This document shows positions 49,553 to 60,017 of a stretch of DNA of 64,000 nucleotides, in pieces. The translations under genes and the position numbers were made by a program. This stretch comes from Klebsormidium nitens (taxonomy: Eukaryota; Streptophyta; Klebsormidiophyceae; Klebsormidiales; Klebsormidiaceae), in NCBI GenBank assembly GCA_000708835.1, contig DF237362.1:4532-68531 (forward strand). Direction: 5' to 3'. The notes under the pieces are model-generated. The model was not told the DNA's origin and made no database searches. It was given only the letters and a program-made list of their open reading frames with translations. Positions within the stretch are counted from its first letter, which is position 1. Each line of letters starts with the position of its first letter.

Positions 49553-52500
49553 TCACAGCTTTTTCAGAATGGCGGGACGCGCTATCTCGGGCGACGTCGT
49601 CCGTCTCCCAGCTTTGCGAGGCTTCGGCTTGCTGCGGACGTCCTGTAGCAACTCGATCATCCGTTTCTGCTCTTTCTCCGTAATCACGCTATACCCTTTG
49701 AGCTCCGACTTCTTTTCGTAAAGTGGCTTCCGCCTCGCGGCCGGCTGGGGCGACACCGCGTTGTTCAACACTGAATGTAACCCCGGAATCTCCAACTGCC
49801 CAAGTAGCTTGTTTTCCGTTCCGGCCTTCCGCCGATCCGGCATCCGCGCCTTGTGCATCATCCGCTTCAAGAACGCCTTGTGGCTCTTCCCCTTGCGCGG
49901 TTCCGCGGCCTTCGAGAATTTCTCGCGCAGCGCGACCAGATCGACGGACGCGAAGTCGCGCTTGAACCCCAGCTCGTCCTCGTCGCCGTCCGATAGCAGC
50001 CCATTCAGCCGCTCGCGCAGATGCGACCGCGGCCGCGAGGGCGCGCCGTCGGAGAACTCCTCCGACAGCTCCGCAGACAGCCGCTCTAGTTCCTGCTTGA
50101 ACTCCGCGCGCTGGCGCGCGATCTCAAGGTCCGCGGCCGCGTTCTCCTCCTCCGCGGCCGCCCCGTTGACCTGCATACTCCTTCGATACCACTGCGACTG
50201 CCGGCGACCAAGCACGCCTTCCGGCGTTGCAACGCGCATGTTGAACCTCGGCATGTTGACCTTTTCAACCGGCGGGGGATAGTGCATCCGCGTTCCGGGC
50301 AGAATCGCCTTTCTCGCACCTCTTTCATCGATACCGACCCCCAAACCCGCAGCCCGATTCTGTTGCAGCATTTGCCGCCGCATTGCGCGCCGCACCCCCG
50401 ACTCCAACGCACTCGGCTCGGGGGCTGGTGCATCTTTCCCGGGGGGTCCCGGTTCAAAGTTGAACGGCGGGCCGGGTTCCTGTATCGTCACCTGCGGCTC
50501 CAACACCGTCTTCGAGCGCATCGGTTTCGGCTCCCCGTCTTCTGAGGTCACCTCCTCTTCGGCGAACCTCATTCCCTTCGCCGGCGACATCATCACTTCC
50601 TCCGCATTTTGCGGTCGCCGCCTGTGCGAGATCCTCACCTTCCGTTCGACGTTCCCGTCGCTTTCTTCTGACAGCCCCGAGACTTCCGACACCAATTCCT
50701 CCAAAATTGTTTCGGTGACGCCCCGCGCAGTGCCCATTTCGCCCTCGGGACTAAGAAGCGATTCAAATTTCCGTTCTCCGTCCGAGCTCCGCGACGCCTC
50801 GCTAGACTTCCGAACGGAATCCGCGCTCCTCCGCTTCGGACCGTCCTCTCCGGACGGACTCTGTGTCGTGAAGTCAGAGGCCCTCCGCTGGTGACCCTTC
50901 TTCCGATCATCCCTAAAGTCTGAGCTTCTCCTTTGAGCAACCGGGGGCCGATCGGCGTACTCCGAACTCCTCCTAGGGGGGGACCGGCTCGTGGGATCGC
51001 TACCCCCCCGAGGGGCTTCGTCGCTCTTTCGGGTCGGTCTCCCCTTATCGTCCGACTGCTTCCACTGCGCGAAGAGGTCCGTAAAGCTCTGCGAGTCGGC
51101 GCGCGTTTTCGGGCTGCCCCGAAAGCTGCGACGTGGCGTGGTGCTACCGGAGTGTCTAGCGGACCGTCGCCGCGAATTGGATTCCAGATACGCGACGCTG
51201 GACGGATCCACGCTCTCCATCAGCTTCACCAGCTTATCGCCTATGGTATCCATCTTGGATAGCGTATCCTCCAGCTGCCGCGACTCGTCTGTGACGGGTT
51301 TCGGGGTTTCGGCCCACGTGCCCATCAGCATCGACCCGTTGATGCTCATCGAGTTTCGTCGCTCGGGTTCGCGCCCCGAGCCTGGGTGAATGCGCGCGCA
51401 CAGCGCGTCCAGGCCGCTGCGGATGGGCGCGATCAGCTCCACCGCCTGCAAAGTTTTAAAAGAGTCGCTTGGATAAGGCAACAGGGATTTTGGTGGGCGG
51501 TCATGATGATAAAAATAAGAGTTCCAATGTGGTCGCGCTTCTTCACCAAACACGGAGAGGAGAGCTCTTAGCTGTAGGGGACACGTTAGACTGTATAGAC
51601 CTCTCTGAGTAACGAGCGGGCCACGATGTTTCAACTACCGTTTCTTTGCTTTACCTCAGTGGTATGCAGCAGCCCAAATAACGGCGTCCTGGAACACCCA
51701 GAGCTTTTGAACAGGGAAGGTAAGTTTTCAAAGAAGAAATGTTTTGCTGAGAGACAGTCTCAGAACCCAAAACCCTCTTCTAGTGTTCATATCCTGACGG
51801 CTCACTCGAGACAGCCTTCTTACCCTCAGATCTCCTGGGGTTGCGTCTCCAGGGTTCTGAGAGCTTTCAGACTTAGCCCTCAGTTGGAATTACACCCAGA
51901 TCGCGCGCGCGCCTCCAATTCCAAAAGCATACATAAGAAATAAAAATAGGAAGAAGGACAGAAAGTTCTTTCTTTCCTCCGGAAGAAGAGGATAGACGTT
52001 GCCCGAGGCCCTCACCTGATGATAAACCCTGATTGCCCGCGTGAGCCGCGCCTCGCTCTTGATCATGCGGCTCTCGATGTCGCCCGTCGACCGCTTCTGG
52101 TACGCCTCGTCAACCCCCTCTAGTTGCAGCTCGCGCTTGTGCAGAATGAGGGTCTGGAGGGTTTGGTTCAGCCGCTCGAACGAGTCGTGCGCGCGCGATT
52201 TCTGGAGCTCCAGCGTGCTGTGGGTCTGGTCCCGGGTTAGCATCTTAACCAGGAACAGGTTCGGGTCGCTCACGCCGGTCGCCTCCAGAATGCGCTCCGC
52301 GAGGGCGGCCCTGAGGAAACAAGAGGTTCAGGGTTTAGGGCGTATGATTGCGCAGATTTAACGTAACGACGGGGGGAGCCGCCAACGACGGCACTCGCCA
52401 TAAAGATATTTCGCATACCGCATGGGAGACTATAATTATGGGGAAAAGCAAGAAACAAACAAGTCTGAAAGAATGGGCTAAAGAGTTCCATTGGGCGACT

Positions 52501-55500
52501 TGATACGTTCGCAGGGCCTTCTCTCGCGGGTGCGGCTTCGGAAACCTGAAGATGTTTTGATTGTCCTTGGTCTTCAACGCTGTTTATAGCAACATCTGAT
52601 TCTCACATCCGGATGGCTATGTTGCTAGCTGTGTCTGCGTGCAAAATTGTACGCTTTATGGTGCAAGATAGAACTCCAAGAGGAGCACCAGTTCCTCCCT
52701 TCCTCCAAGCTTCGCAACAGGTTCGCGCTAGCTCCCAAGCTTGCAGCCCTCCTTGAAGAAGCAATTACTCAGAACCCTCGGATTCCGCATCCACATGCCA
52801 GACTCACTCACCTAGCATTTCGAACCAAGACCCACTCGTTTGAAATTCAGAACCATACTTCCAGACTTACTCGTCTAGAACTTCCAGCTTGGCCATCCCC
52901 CCTTCCGCCCCGAGCGGCAGGCCCTCCTCCGCCGCTTTCAGCCGCCGCAGTCGCTCCATTCTCCGCTGGCTCTCCTCGTTCTTCATTCGCGCGAGGACCT
53001 GCGCTTGCTTCTCCTGCCGCCGCACCTCGCGCATCCGGCTCTCCTTGATGTCGGCAATGCCCAACCGCAGGAAATCGAGCTCCTGCCGGGAATGAGTAAA
53101 AGTGGTTTCAACTTGATGTGTAAAGGGTTTTGGAGTTTGTTTTGGCAGGTTGCAGGCTGTCGTTACCACTATCGTCTCGCTCTAATGGCACTCTAATATC
53201 TCTTGCGAGCGTTGTGAGACTGTCTAGATCCGGCTATCTTTGATGTCGGCAATGCTCGAGCTCCTGCAACAGAAGGGTCAATACAACGATCTTCAACATG
53301 CTATCCAGAAGTCGAGCTTCTGACGTGGAAAGAACTAACAAGCTTTGATATGCTGTTTAAAAGCTGTTTGGTATGGCGTCTTGGGGTACAGGCTTTCAAT
53401 ACGACTTTAGTTCTTGCTCTTTCTATACATCTTTCTCTCGCAAAAAGTTGCGACACTGTCTAGCTGCAGCCGGTCCCGGAAGTCCAGTATCGGTCCGCAT
53501 CTTTGGACGGGTTGAAACGGATGCATTACGCAACACGGCATTAATGGGTCAGATCAGAGATGAAACGGTAATCAAGGGATGAAGGACGCTGATGGGCTGC
53601 GCAGCGGAAGTTTACCTTTTTACGGTGCTCCCGTTCTTCCGCCTGCTTAGCCTTCAGTTCTTCAAGCTCCTCAAGCGACAATTGCTTCGCCCGGTTAGCC
53701 TCTGCTAGCTTGACCTGCGGGCAGACACGTTCGTGACGTAAGCCACAGAGCTTTGCAGCGTCAGCTACGGACTTAAACGAGGCCCTTAACCAGTGCTCTA
53801 TACAATCCAATGGGCCAAACTCAGACCATAAACACGTAAAAATAAGGCGTCACAAAGAAGCGGGTCAGACAGAAAAGAAATACACTTGGAGGGCAGCATC
53901 TAAAACTTTGAGCGGACAGTGATGCTGGGAAAACCAAGTTGGACCCGTTGATTACGGTACGTCGAATCGAGCTTCCAAGAGCGACGCAGGCCTGGAGAGA
54001 GCTGAAGATGTCAAAGGAGCAAGTCGGTCTAGCAGTCGCACTCACGTTCGTCTCGACAATCTGCCCCTCCGTCTTGGCGCGGCTGTCCCGCATAAGTGCC
54101 ACCATTGCCTGCATTTCCCGCTTTAGGTCCACCATTCTCTTAAGCAGCATCTTCAGAGTGGTGCTGTTGCGCCACGCCTCCGCCTGGCCCAGCTCAATCC
54201 CGTCCAACTCTTCCTGCGGACGCAAACGCTGGATCTTTGAGTCTTGATCGTCTAGATTCTTTTGAGCAGATTCGTTCTGCGGGATTTGGCGCTGAGGTCT
54301 GGGGAACCCCTGAGAGGCTGGTCCAGTTCTCAGAGGGGTTGCACGGCTCTGTGGGCTTGCAATTTCAAGCATCCCTCCAACCGTTCTCACGGGTGAGGCT
54401 GTCGCAAGCTGACTGACTTCGGTGATTTTGCCAGCCCTTGGAACGAGGGTATGAAATGCATATAATGAAAATCTAAAGCTTCATCTTAAGAGGATCGAGT
54501 ATAGAGCTCCAAATCTTATACGTGATTTCAGCGGTGCCTGCTTTGCCATAGCCCAAGTAGCAGTCCCACTAGTTTGGTCTACATCGCGAGACCTCAGTCG
54601 GCAACACTGAAGGCTCCGAGGGTTCTGCAAATCTGCATTCGGAACTCAACATTGCAAAAGTGTCATGCGCAGCAAGACCCCTTTTTTTGAGCGCCCGTCC
54701 TTCTTGGCTGCTTGGCTCTCCGGTGCGTCTGCGGCCGCTCGCACTCGTGCCAAGGATCAAGGATACAAAACTTCTTTCGTTTGAAAGTAAAGCGTTTGAA
54801 GATCCTAGACACCCCTGAAAAGCCGTGAGTACGAGCAAACGTGGCTTTTCCGCTTCGCCTGCAGCCGCTCGTAATCGGCTGAGTACTCAGCGGAAATTGA
54901 CATCAAACATTTCCCTGTTGAAACTTCCTGGACTCCATGATGAAGACGCAGTACTCGTAGCTTCTATCGCAAGCCTCTAAGTTCCCAAGGGCGCCCGCCT
55001 CCTGACTCTGCCCAGTCCTCAAGTACGTCGGAGTCGAAATGTCCTCCTTTCTATCTATAAAGTGGAAGTTGTCTAACGTAAGCACTCGCCTGCTTGGCTT
55101 TCCGCTCCGCCTGCAGCCGCTCAAATTCCGCCCAGTCCTGCTCGAGCATCATTTTCCGATGCACGTGCGCCACGTCCTGCATCTCCTGCAGCCTCTCCAG
55201 CAGCTGCACGTGCAGCCGGCTGAACTCCACGCGCTTCGCGCCGATCTGCCGCACCAGCTCCTCCTCCTCCGTCGTCTGCAAAAACCATTCAACAGTTGGC
55301 GGGTATTATTCGTCATTTTGGTATTTGTTGCGCAAGTGAACAACGAGCTTCATGTAAGCATTGAACCGAATTGAAAGGTCAAACTAGAGGGTTACGCAGT
55401 TCGCGCCGATGCCGGACCAGCTCCTCCTCCTCCGTCTGCCTGATGCATGGCGCGGACAACTTCGGATTTGGCTGGTGTTATCTGCCCTTTTGCTTGGTAC

Positions 55501-57457
55501 CTCTCAGTCTGATGAAAATAAGCGCTGAACCTAACCAAACGCCAGAAACAAAAAAATGAGCGCTTCGCGCCGATCTGCCGCACCAGCTCCTCCTCCTCCG
55601 TCGTCTACAACAATCATATGGCTTAAGATTCAGTGCTCCTCGGTGACGCTGCTCCGGTGCTCGAGGGCTGCCAGCCTGAGCTAAAGGAGATTGCTATCAA
55701 CGGCTGCGACTCTGAGTTGTGCTTTTGCACGCATTTTCCTAATTATCCACTTATGCTTAACGCATGTTGGAAAACGTTGCGTTGTATTTCCCGAAAGGAA
55801 GTACATGTGGACGGGCTTACAGGAAGGAGAATAGAATCGAGCGGACCTTCAGGCAGCGTCATTTCTAGAAACGGCATATTGTGGGCATCAGACGTTTGTT
55901 CACCCACTTTCTGTCTTTCTTCCCCCAACAGGATGCCTATCTCTTTTTCCGCCCGACCTTAGCAAGAGGGCTACGATACAAAAAGGTCGTGGTCGTCCAA
56001 CAAAAAGCGACAGAGGCGCCAGCGGACCTGCTCACATTAAGAGCCGTTTCCTTCCACATGGCGCAGATGGCCATGGCCCGACCGAAACCCAAGTGCGGGC
56101 GTGTGAAAATTTGCCTTTTACGTTTTCAAAAGAAGTTAGGGGACGCGAGGAGGAAAAGCGAGCAGACTGCTTCGATGGCCGAGAACTGTGTAAAGACCAA
56201 TCAGCAGCCGCCACTCACCACGTGCAGATGCGCTGTATATTCCCCCTCGACGTAGAATGACGCGACCGGGGACGCCACCCGGGACATGGACGCCTCCATT
56301 TCGGGGCTCGGCGCGGAGGTCGTCACCCGGAGGCGGGACCCCGGGACAGCTGTCCGGGCCTGCCGGCGTATGCTCGAGGCAAAAAAGCCCATCTCGCTGA
56401 TGGCCCGAAAGTGGGGGTTGCGTGAGGGCCATCGAACCTCCTCCTACAAGCATACGCTATGGTGTCAAGGCGAGTCCCAGGCGGTAAGTGTAAGTCAAGT
56501 TCGGCTCCAAGCGTTTTGATGACCCTGATTCAGTTCCGAGCGGATTCTGTAAGTGATTAGCTGGGGAGCGCTTCCCAGAGAGCTCTGCCAGGCTGCATTT
56601 GGTAACTTTACCCGCTTTTGAGCCAATTACAGGAACAAACGTTGGAAGCTACTCTGCGCACTGATGGACTTCGCTGACTCAAACAGACTGGCCGCTGGAA
56701 CTCTTGGTGGAGACGGAAAGACAGCCAAAACCGATTGGATAAGGACCAGTCCTGCGGTCCTGCGGTCCTTCTCTGGTTGCTGAAGGAGTAAGTCGTCGTT
56801 GGAAGTTGCGCCAGGTCTTTCAAGGTGTTTAGGGAAGCAGCACATGGGTTCCGACAGCTCTTGGACGTCACAAGCGGGCCCCGTTCCAGTCAATATCTTC
56901 TCAGAACGTTTAGCAAGTGAAGTCCTATTTCATATTTTTTGCTGGACGGCGTCACCACACCTGCAGCCGTCACGCTTTCAGATTGATGCCAGCTGTCACC
57001 TACCCGCAATCAAAAGTCAGGGACCCTTGGTTGAGACTGCTTGACGCTTGACTCTTCCTGATGCCAAGTTCGTCATGTGTCTGACGAAAGCTACTTGTTT
57101 GAAAGGAACGCAGCCTCACCTGTCGGGCAGTGGAGGGTCGTGAAGGTCTGCCGCTTTCTGGTGAGTAAGAAGTAGACGTTGGAGAAGAGCTCCGTTCATT
57201 GACCTGAGAGGCAGAAAGAGCAGCTTCTTAGAGCCAGAACATTATTGCCCTGCAATGAGAACCTGTCACTGCATGAGCATCTACATTTATGAAGAAAGCA
57301 GACCGCACCGTAATTGCTAGAGCGCAAGCGTTGGCGAAACACTCACATATGGTTCTGGGGTTTGCAGCCACTTGGTAAAGTTCTCCCCCGTCTCTGTAGG
57401 CGCATTGCTGCTGGGGCTGTCTTCTGTCCCGTCCTCCATGTCTGGACCAAGACCTCC
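49553..57457 (-). CDS. ODAD3/CCDC151-like coiled-coil protein with basic Ser/Arg-rich tail
   Basis: Long coiled-coil protein, ~1,090 residues visible. Exons in transcript order: 57457-57347, 57203-57120, 56443-56219, 55275-55090, 54213-54046, 53714-53616, 53082-52871, 52310-52016, 51445-49553; all phases agree. The fourth exon's donor is GC (CAG|GCGAGT). The first Met is in the 57457-57347 exon, but upstream exons cannot be excluded. Charged heptad-rich segments span the middle exons. The segment RILEATGVSDPNLFLVKML followed by a coiled coil and AVELIAPIRSGLDALCARI resembles the outer-dynein-arm docking family (ODAD3/CCDC151, ODA10), which anchors dynein arms or their assembly factors in flagella; this is motif memory, so moderate confidence. 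The last exon (630 residues) is disordered, basic and rich in RRxS. Ghost copies of exon edges occur in four introns or flanks. Confidence 0.6.
53225..53270 (-). repeat. Ghost copy of coiled-coil exon edge (single)
   Basis: TTGATGTCGGCAATGC with flanking GAGCTCCTGCA repeats the head of exon 53082-52871 and its acceptor about 185 bp upstream in transcript order, with an internal deletion of ~17 bases. Confidence 0.75.
54690..55035 (-). repeat. Ghost copies of coiled-coil exon tail and donor flank
   Basis: Three worn copies of the 3' edge of exon 55275-55090 lie downstream in transcript order. The word CTGCAGCCGCTC of the real exon (55111) recurs at 54859 and, as CTGCGGCCGCTC, at 54729; between them 54985-55015 repeats the adjoining GCCCAGTCCT segment. 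Spacing is roughly 125-130 bp. The 54859 copy still reads ADYERLQAKRK against AEFERLQAERK in the exon. Confidence 0.75.
55400..55608 (-). repeat. Ghost copies of coiled-coil exon head
   Basis: Two copies of the 5' edge of exon 55275-55090. The anchor CGCGCCGAT is at 55237 in the real exon and at 55402 and 55566 in the copies (spacing 165 and 164). Both keep the CTCCTCCTCCTCCGTC block coding the EEEEL run. The copy at 55402 has a small deletion; the one at 55566 is nearly identical to the exon but has lost the CAG acceptor (TAG instead). Confidence 0.85.
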
Positions 57458-59813
57458 CTGCACAGAGAACGAAGATCAACGAATTGCTTAGATCTCTTAC
57501 CGTTCGAGATCTGCCACCACTATCCACAATGTTTTTGACACAAATCTGTCTGGGACTGAATTCACCTCACTGAAAGAGTAATCTTTAGAAAAACAATTCA
57601 TCCTTAAGCATCTCCCAATTAATAGCTGGCTTTGGTTATCCGAAACTCCCACTTTGTGTCAACGGCAAGGGCACTCAGCTTTCCAGGCAATATTCAGCAA
57701 GCTGCCGGCTGACGGGCAGCCGACTTATTTGATGGAATACTTGGATGCAGCTAAGATCTGCTTGAGTGTGGCAGTTGAAATCCGGTGAAAAGCAAGCAAC
57801 GTCATTGATCTCAACATTCAGGGCGGGTAGCATTGCGTGATATTGGCTCCAAATGTTAGAGGCCATCCACGTTTTCTTTTTGTACTTCCAACGGATCAAG
57901 AGAGCCTTCTTGGAGATGATGCAGCAATCAGTGCTGTCCACGCTACTTTGAAACTGGGAGCTAGCTTGCTCAATGCTTAGAAAGTTCACAACCTCGGTGG
58001 GCACCAAAATAAGGAAGTAGCAGCTCCGAATGCTCGCTGCATTACCTCTGCCAGGAAACACTTCTAATAATTACTATGAATGAGCAAGGGATTGCCTTTC
58101 TATGGGTATAGGCAGAAGCCAGCATTGCACCGTTGATCTGAAGAAAAAGTATGCCACAGCTATCCACCCCCAAAAGCCCAAAAAGCAGAGCAACTGCATC
58201 AGGGTGAAAAGCCCACAAGCTTTCTCCTGCCCCAGCTAACTTTTGCAGACTGTCAATCTCTGGTGGTCCATTCAATCGTCACAGCTCACCTTCCAATAAG
58301 TCTATGGTCAGCTGTAGGTGCTCATTTGCCGCCTATTAAGTAAAGTTCCGACACAAGTTGACCTTGGCGCGCTGGACAATATACCATTGCACTCTCGCGG
58401 AGAAAGGCAGCTCTCCACCTCGATCAACGAGAACTTACGACATCTTCAAAAGGTAAGAAGGAATTTGAGATACTACTGTAGGAGTAGATACGCACGATCA
58501 CTGCCTCTTCCGATGGGCCGTTCTGAGCTCCTTGTTTTGGTGAGTGGGTGATTCTTTCCTCTAGTGCACAGTGCCACAGAGCCGAGCATCGGTCAGAGAC
58601 CGCCAATTTCGCTTTCCTCGGTGACCTATGCACTCTCCTCTCCCCGTGCACGCAAGCAAGCTCAGTACAAGCTCTTGTCTCTTTGCTGCTTGCAGCTCTT
58701 CGGACCACACCATGATGATAACCATAAACTCTAATAGTAATAAGGATCTTAGGTACTGAAAGTACTCAATTTCTCGGCTTAACCAACACTAAAGCCCTAA
58801 GGACAAGATGACCTGCTCCGCACCCGAACCCACCCTAACCACCAAACTAACCCCACCCGTACTCGTGTACCTTAAGTTCCTTATTACTATTAAAGTTTAT
58901 CCCTATCCATGATGGTACATCAAGACAACGTACCACAATACTTGGACCCCATTCTGCTGGCAACAAGCACCTACCTACTGCTCCGCTTTTGTCATTGAGT
59001 GCTTGTCTCCATTTCTGCGCCTGTGGCCCAGACTGGGTGGGCTGGCACAGGCCAGACTGCTGAACTGTGGACAAAACCCCCGTTTACCTACCACGAATTC
59101 AATGTTTTTGGTGCGCGCGCGCCGATTGACCAATCAGGTTTGAGCCGTCGATGCCCGTGCCAGTGGAGCTGGGCAAAATTACGCTTGCCGTATTCACACT
59201 TGGTTTTTGGCGCTGATTGTTTCTGCAGAAGGCCCTTACTAGTTCTCTCTTGCCTGAAGGACCTGGCAAGCCGCTTGCTGAACTTTGCCAGAAGGTACAG
59301 GGGCAAAGGTATTCAGCTTAGCGCGAGAGGTGGAAGGAGAACTGGAAGAGAGTTGCAAAGTCAAGTGGTGATTGGAGAATCTGCAGTAGTATCCCAAAAG
59401 TCCCACTAGGATTGGCAGTTCCTTCGCATGCACCAGCTGGACCACTGTGTCTAGTCCATACAGCTGATTTCAAGGAGGGTCCAAAGCCCCTTATCGCAGC
59501 TTTCTGCTGAGGGCGCGGCGCCGTTGTGTTCTAATCACAAATAGACTGGCTCTACTGAAGAAGCGACGTCCAATTTCCGTATCATAGCTTTTGTGCCTTT
59601 TCTTGACACAATGTGCTGAGAAGTGGAAACAGCCGGAGTAATTAAAATGCTGGACAGGAGCAGCACCTGTCAGATTGTTTTCGGACCGTACCTACAGTAC
59701 TAATCAACAAGCGTGCCTCCTAACTTGAAACAGTGCACGGCAAAAGAACTCTTTTCTCAGAGCTGTGATAATATTTCACTGCTCGGCCGCTGATTGCGCT
59801 GGGCTGTAGAATC
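57458..59813. other. Upstream region of the coiled-coil gene
   Basis: Probably contains the 5' end or promoter of the coiled-coil gene and a MITE (listed). Two longer minus-strand frames at 57675-58061 and 58042-58275 have AT-richer composition than the exons and no known motif; I do not call them. Confidence 0.45.
58718..58906. mobile_element. MITE with terminal inverted repeats and 8-bp flanking duplication
   Basis: The left end ATAACCATAAACTCTAATAG is matched in reverse complement by the right end ATAGGGATAAACTTTAATAG, and the similarity continues through TAATAAGG...CTTA.GTAC for ~38 bp. CCATGATG flanks both sides (58710-58717 and 58907-58914), as expected for an 8-bp target-site duplication, which is typical of hAT-type elements. 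The 189-bp element has no ORF. Its core is shared with copies at 12 kb and 22 kb. Confidence 0.75.
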
Positions 59814-60017
59814 ATGGCAAAGGCAGGGATTGTTATGAGAGCAGCTGGAGCGGGCTTGATTGCCATTTTTGCCAAGGGTGCTGCTTTGGCCAAAGCTGGC
59901 GGTGGGGTTAAGGGCCTGACAGTTGCTGCCACTGCCGCAGCTGCAGCGGCTGCTGCTACAGTGAGTGGAAAGAAAGGGCAAAGTGAGGAACAAACAAATA
60001 CAACGTCGGATCATTAA
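59814..60017 (+). CDS. Possible small Ala/Gly-rich hydrophobic protein
   Basis: Single-exon frame of 67 residues: a positively charged start (MAKAGIVMRAAGAG), a hydrophobic stretch LIAIFAKGAALAKAGGG, then an Ala run (9 residues) and a polar tail ending in SGKKGQSEEQTNTTSDH. Composition differs from the random frames around it and it has a clean start and stop. It would fit a small single-pass or organelle-targeted membrane peptide. I do not recognise a family; it could be chance or an exon of something larger. Confidence 0.4.
   Translation: MAKAGIVMRAAGAGLIAIFAKGAALAKAGGGVKGLTVAATAAAAAAAATVSGKKGQSEEQTNTTSDH

Noticed and set aside
57675-58275. Two minus-strand frames of 128 and 77 codons as extra exons of the coiled-coil gene
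   Set aside because: AT-richer than the true exons, no coiled-coil or other motif, and no splice donors in a fitting phase were evident.
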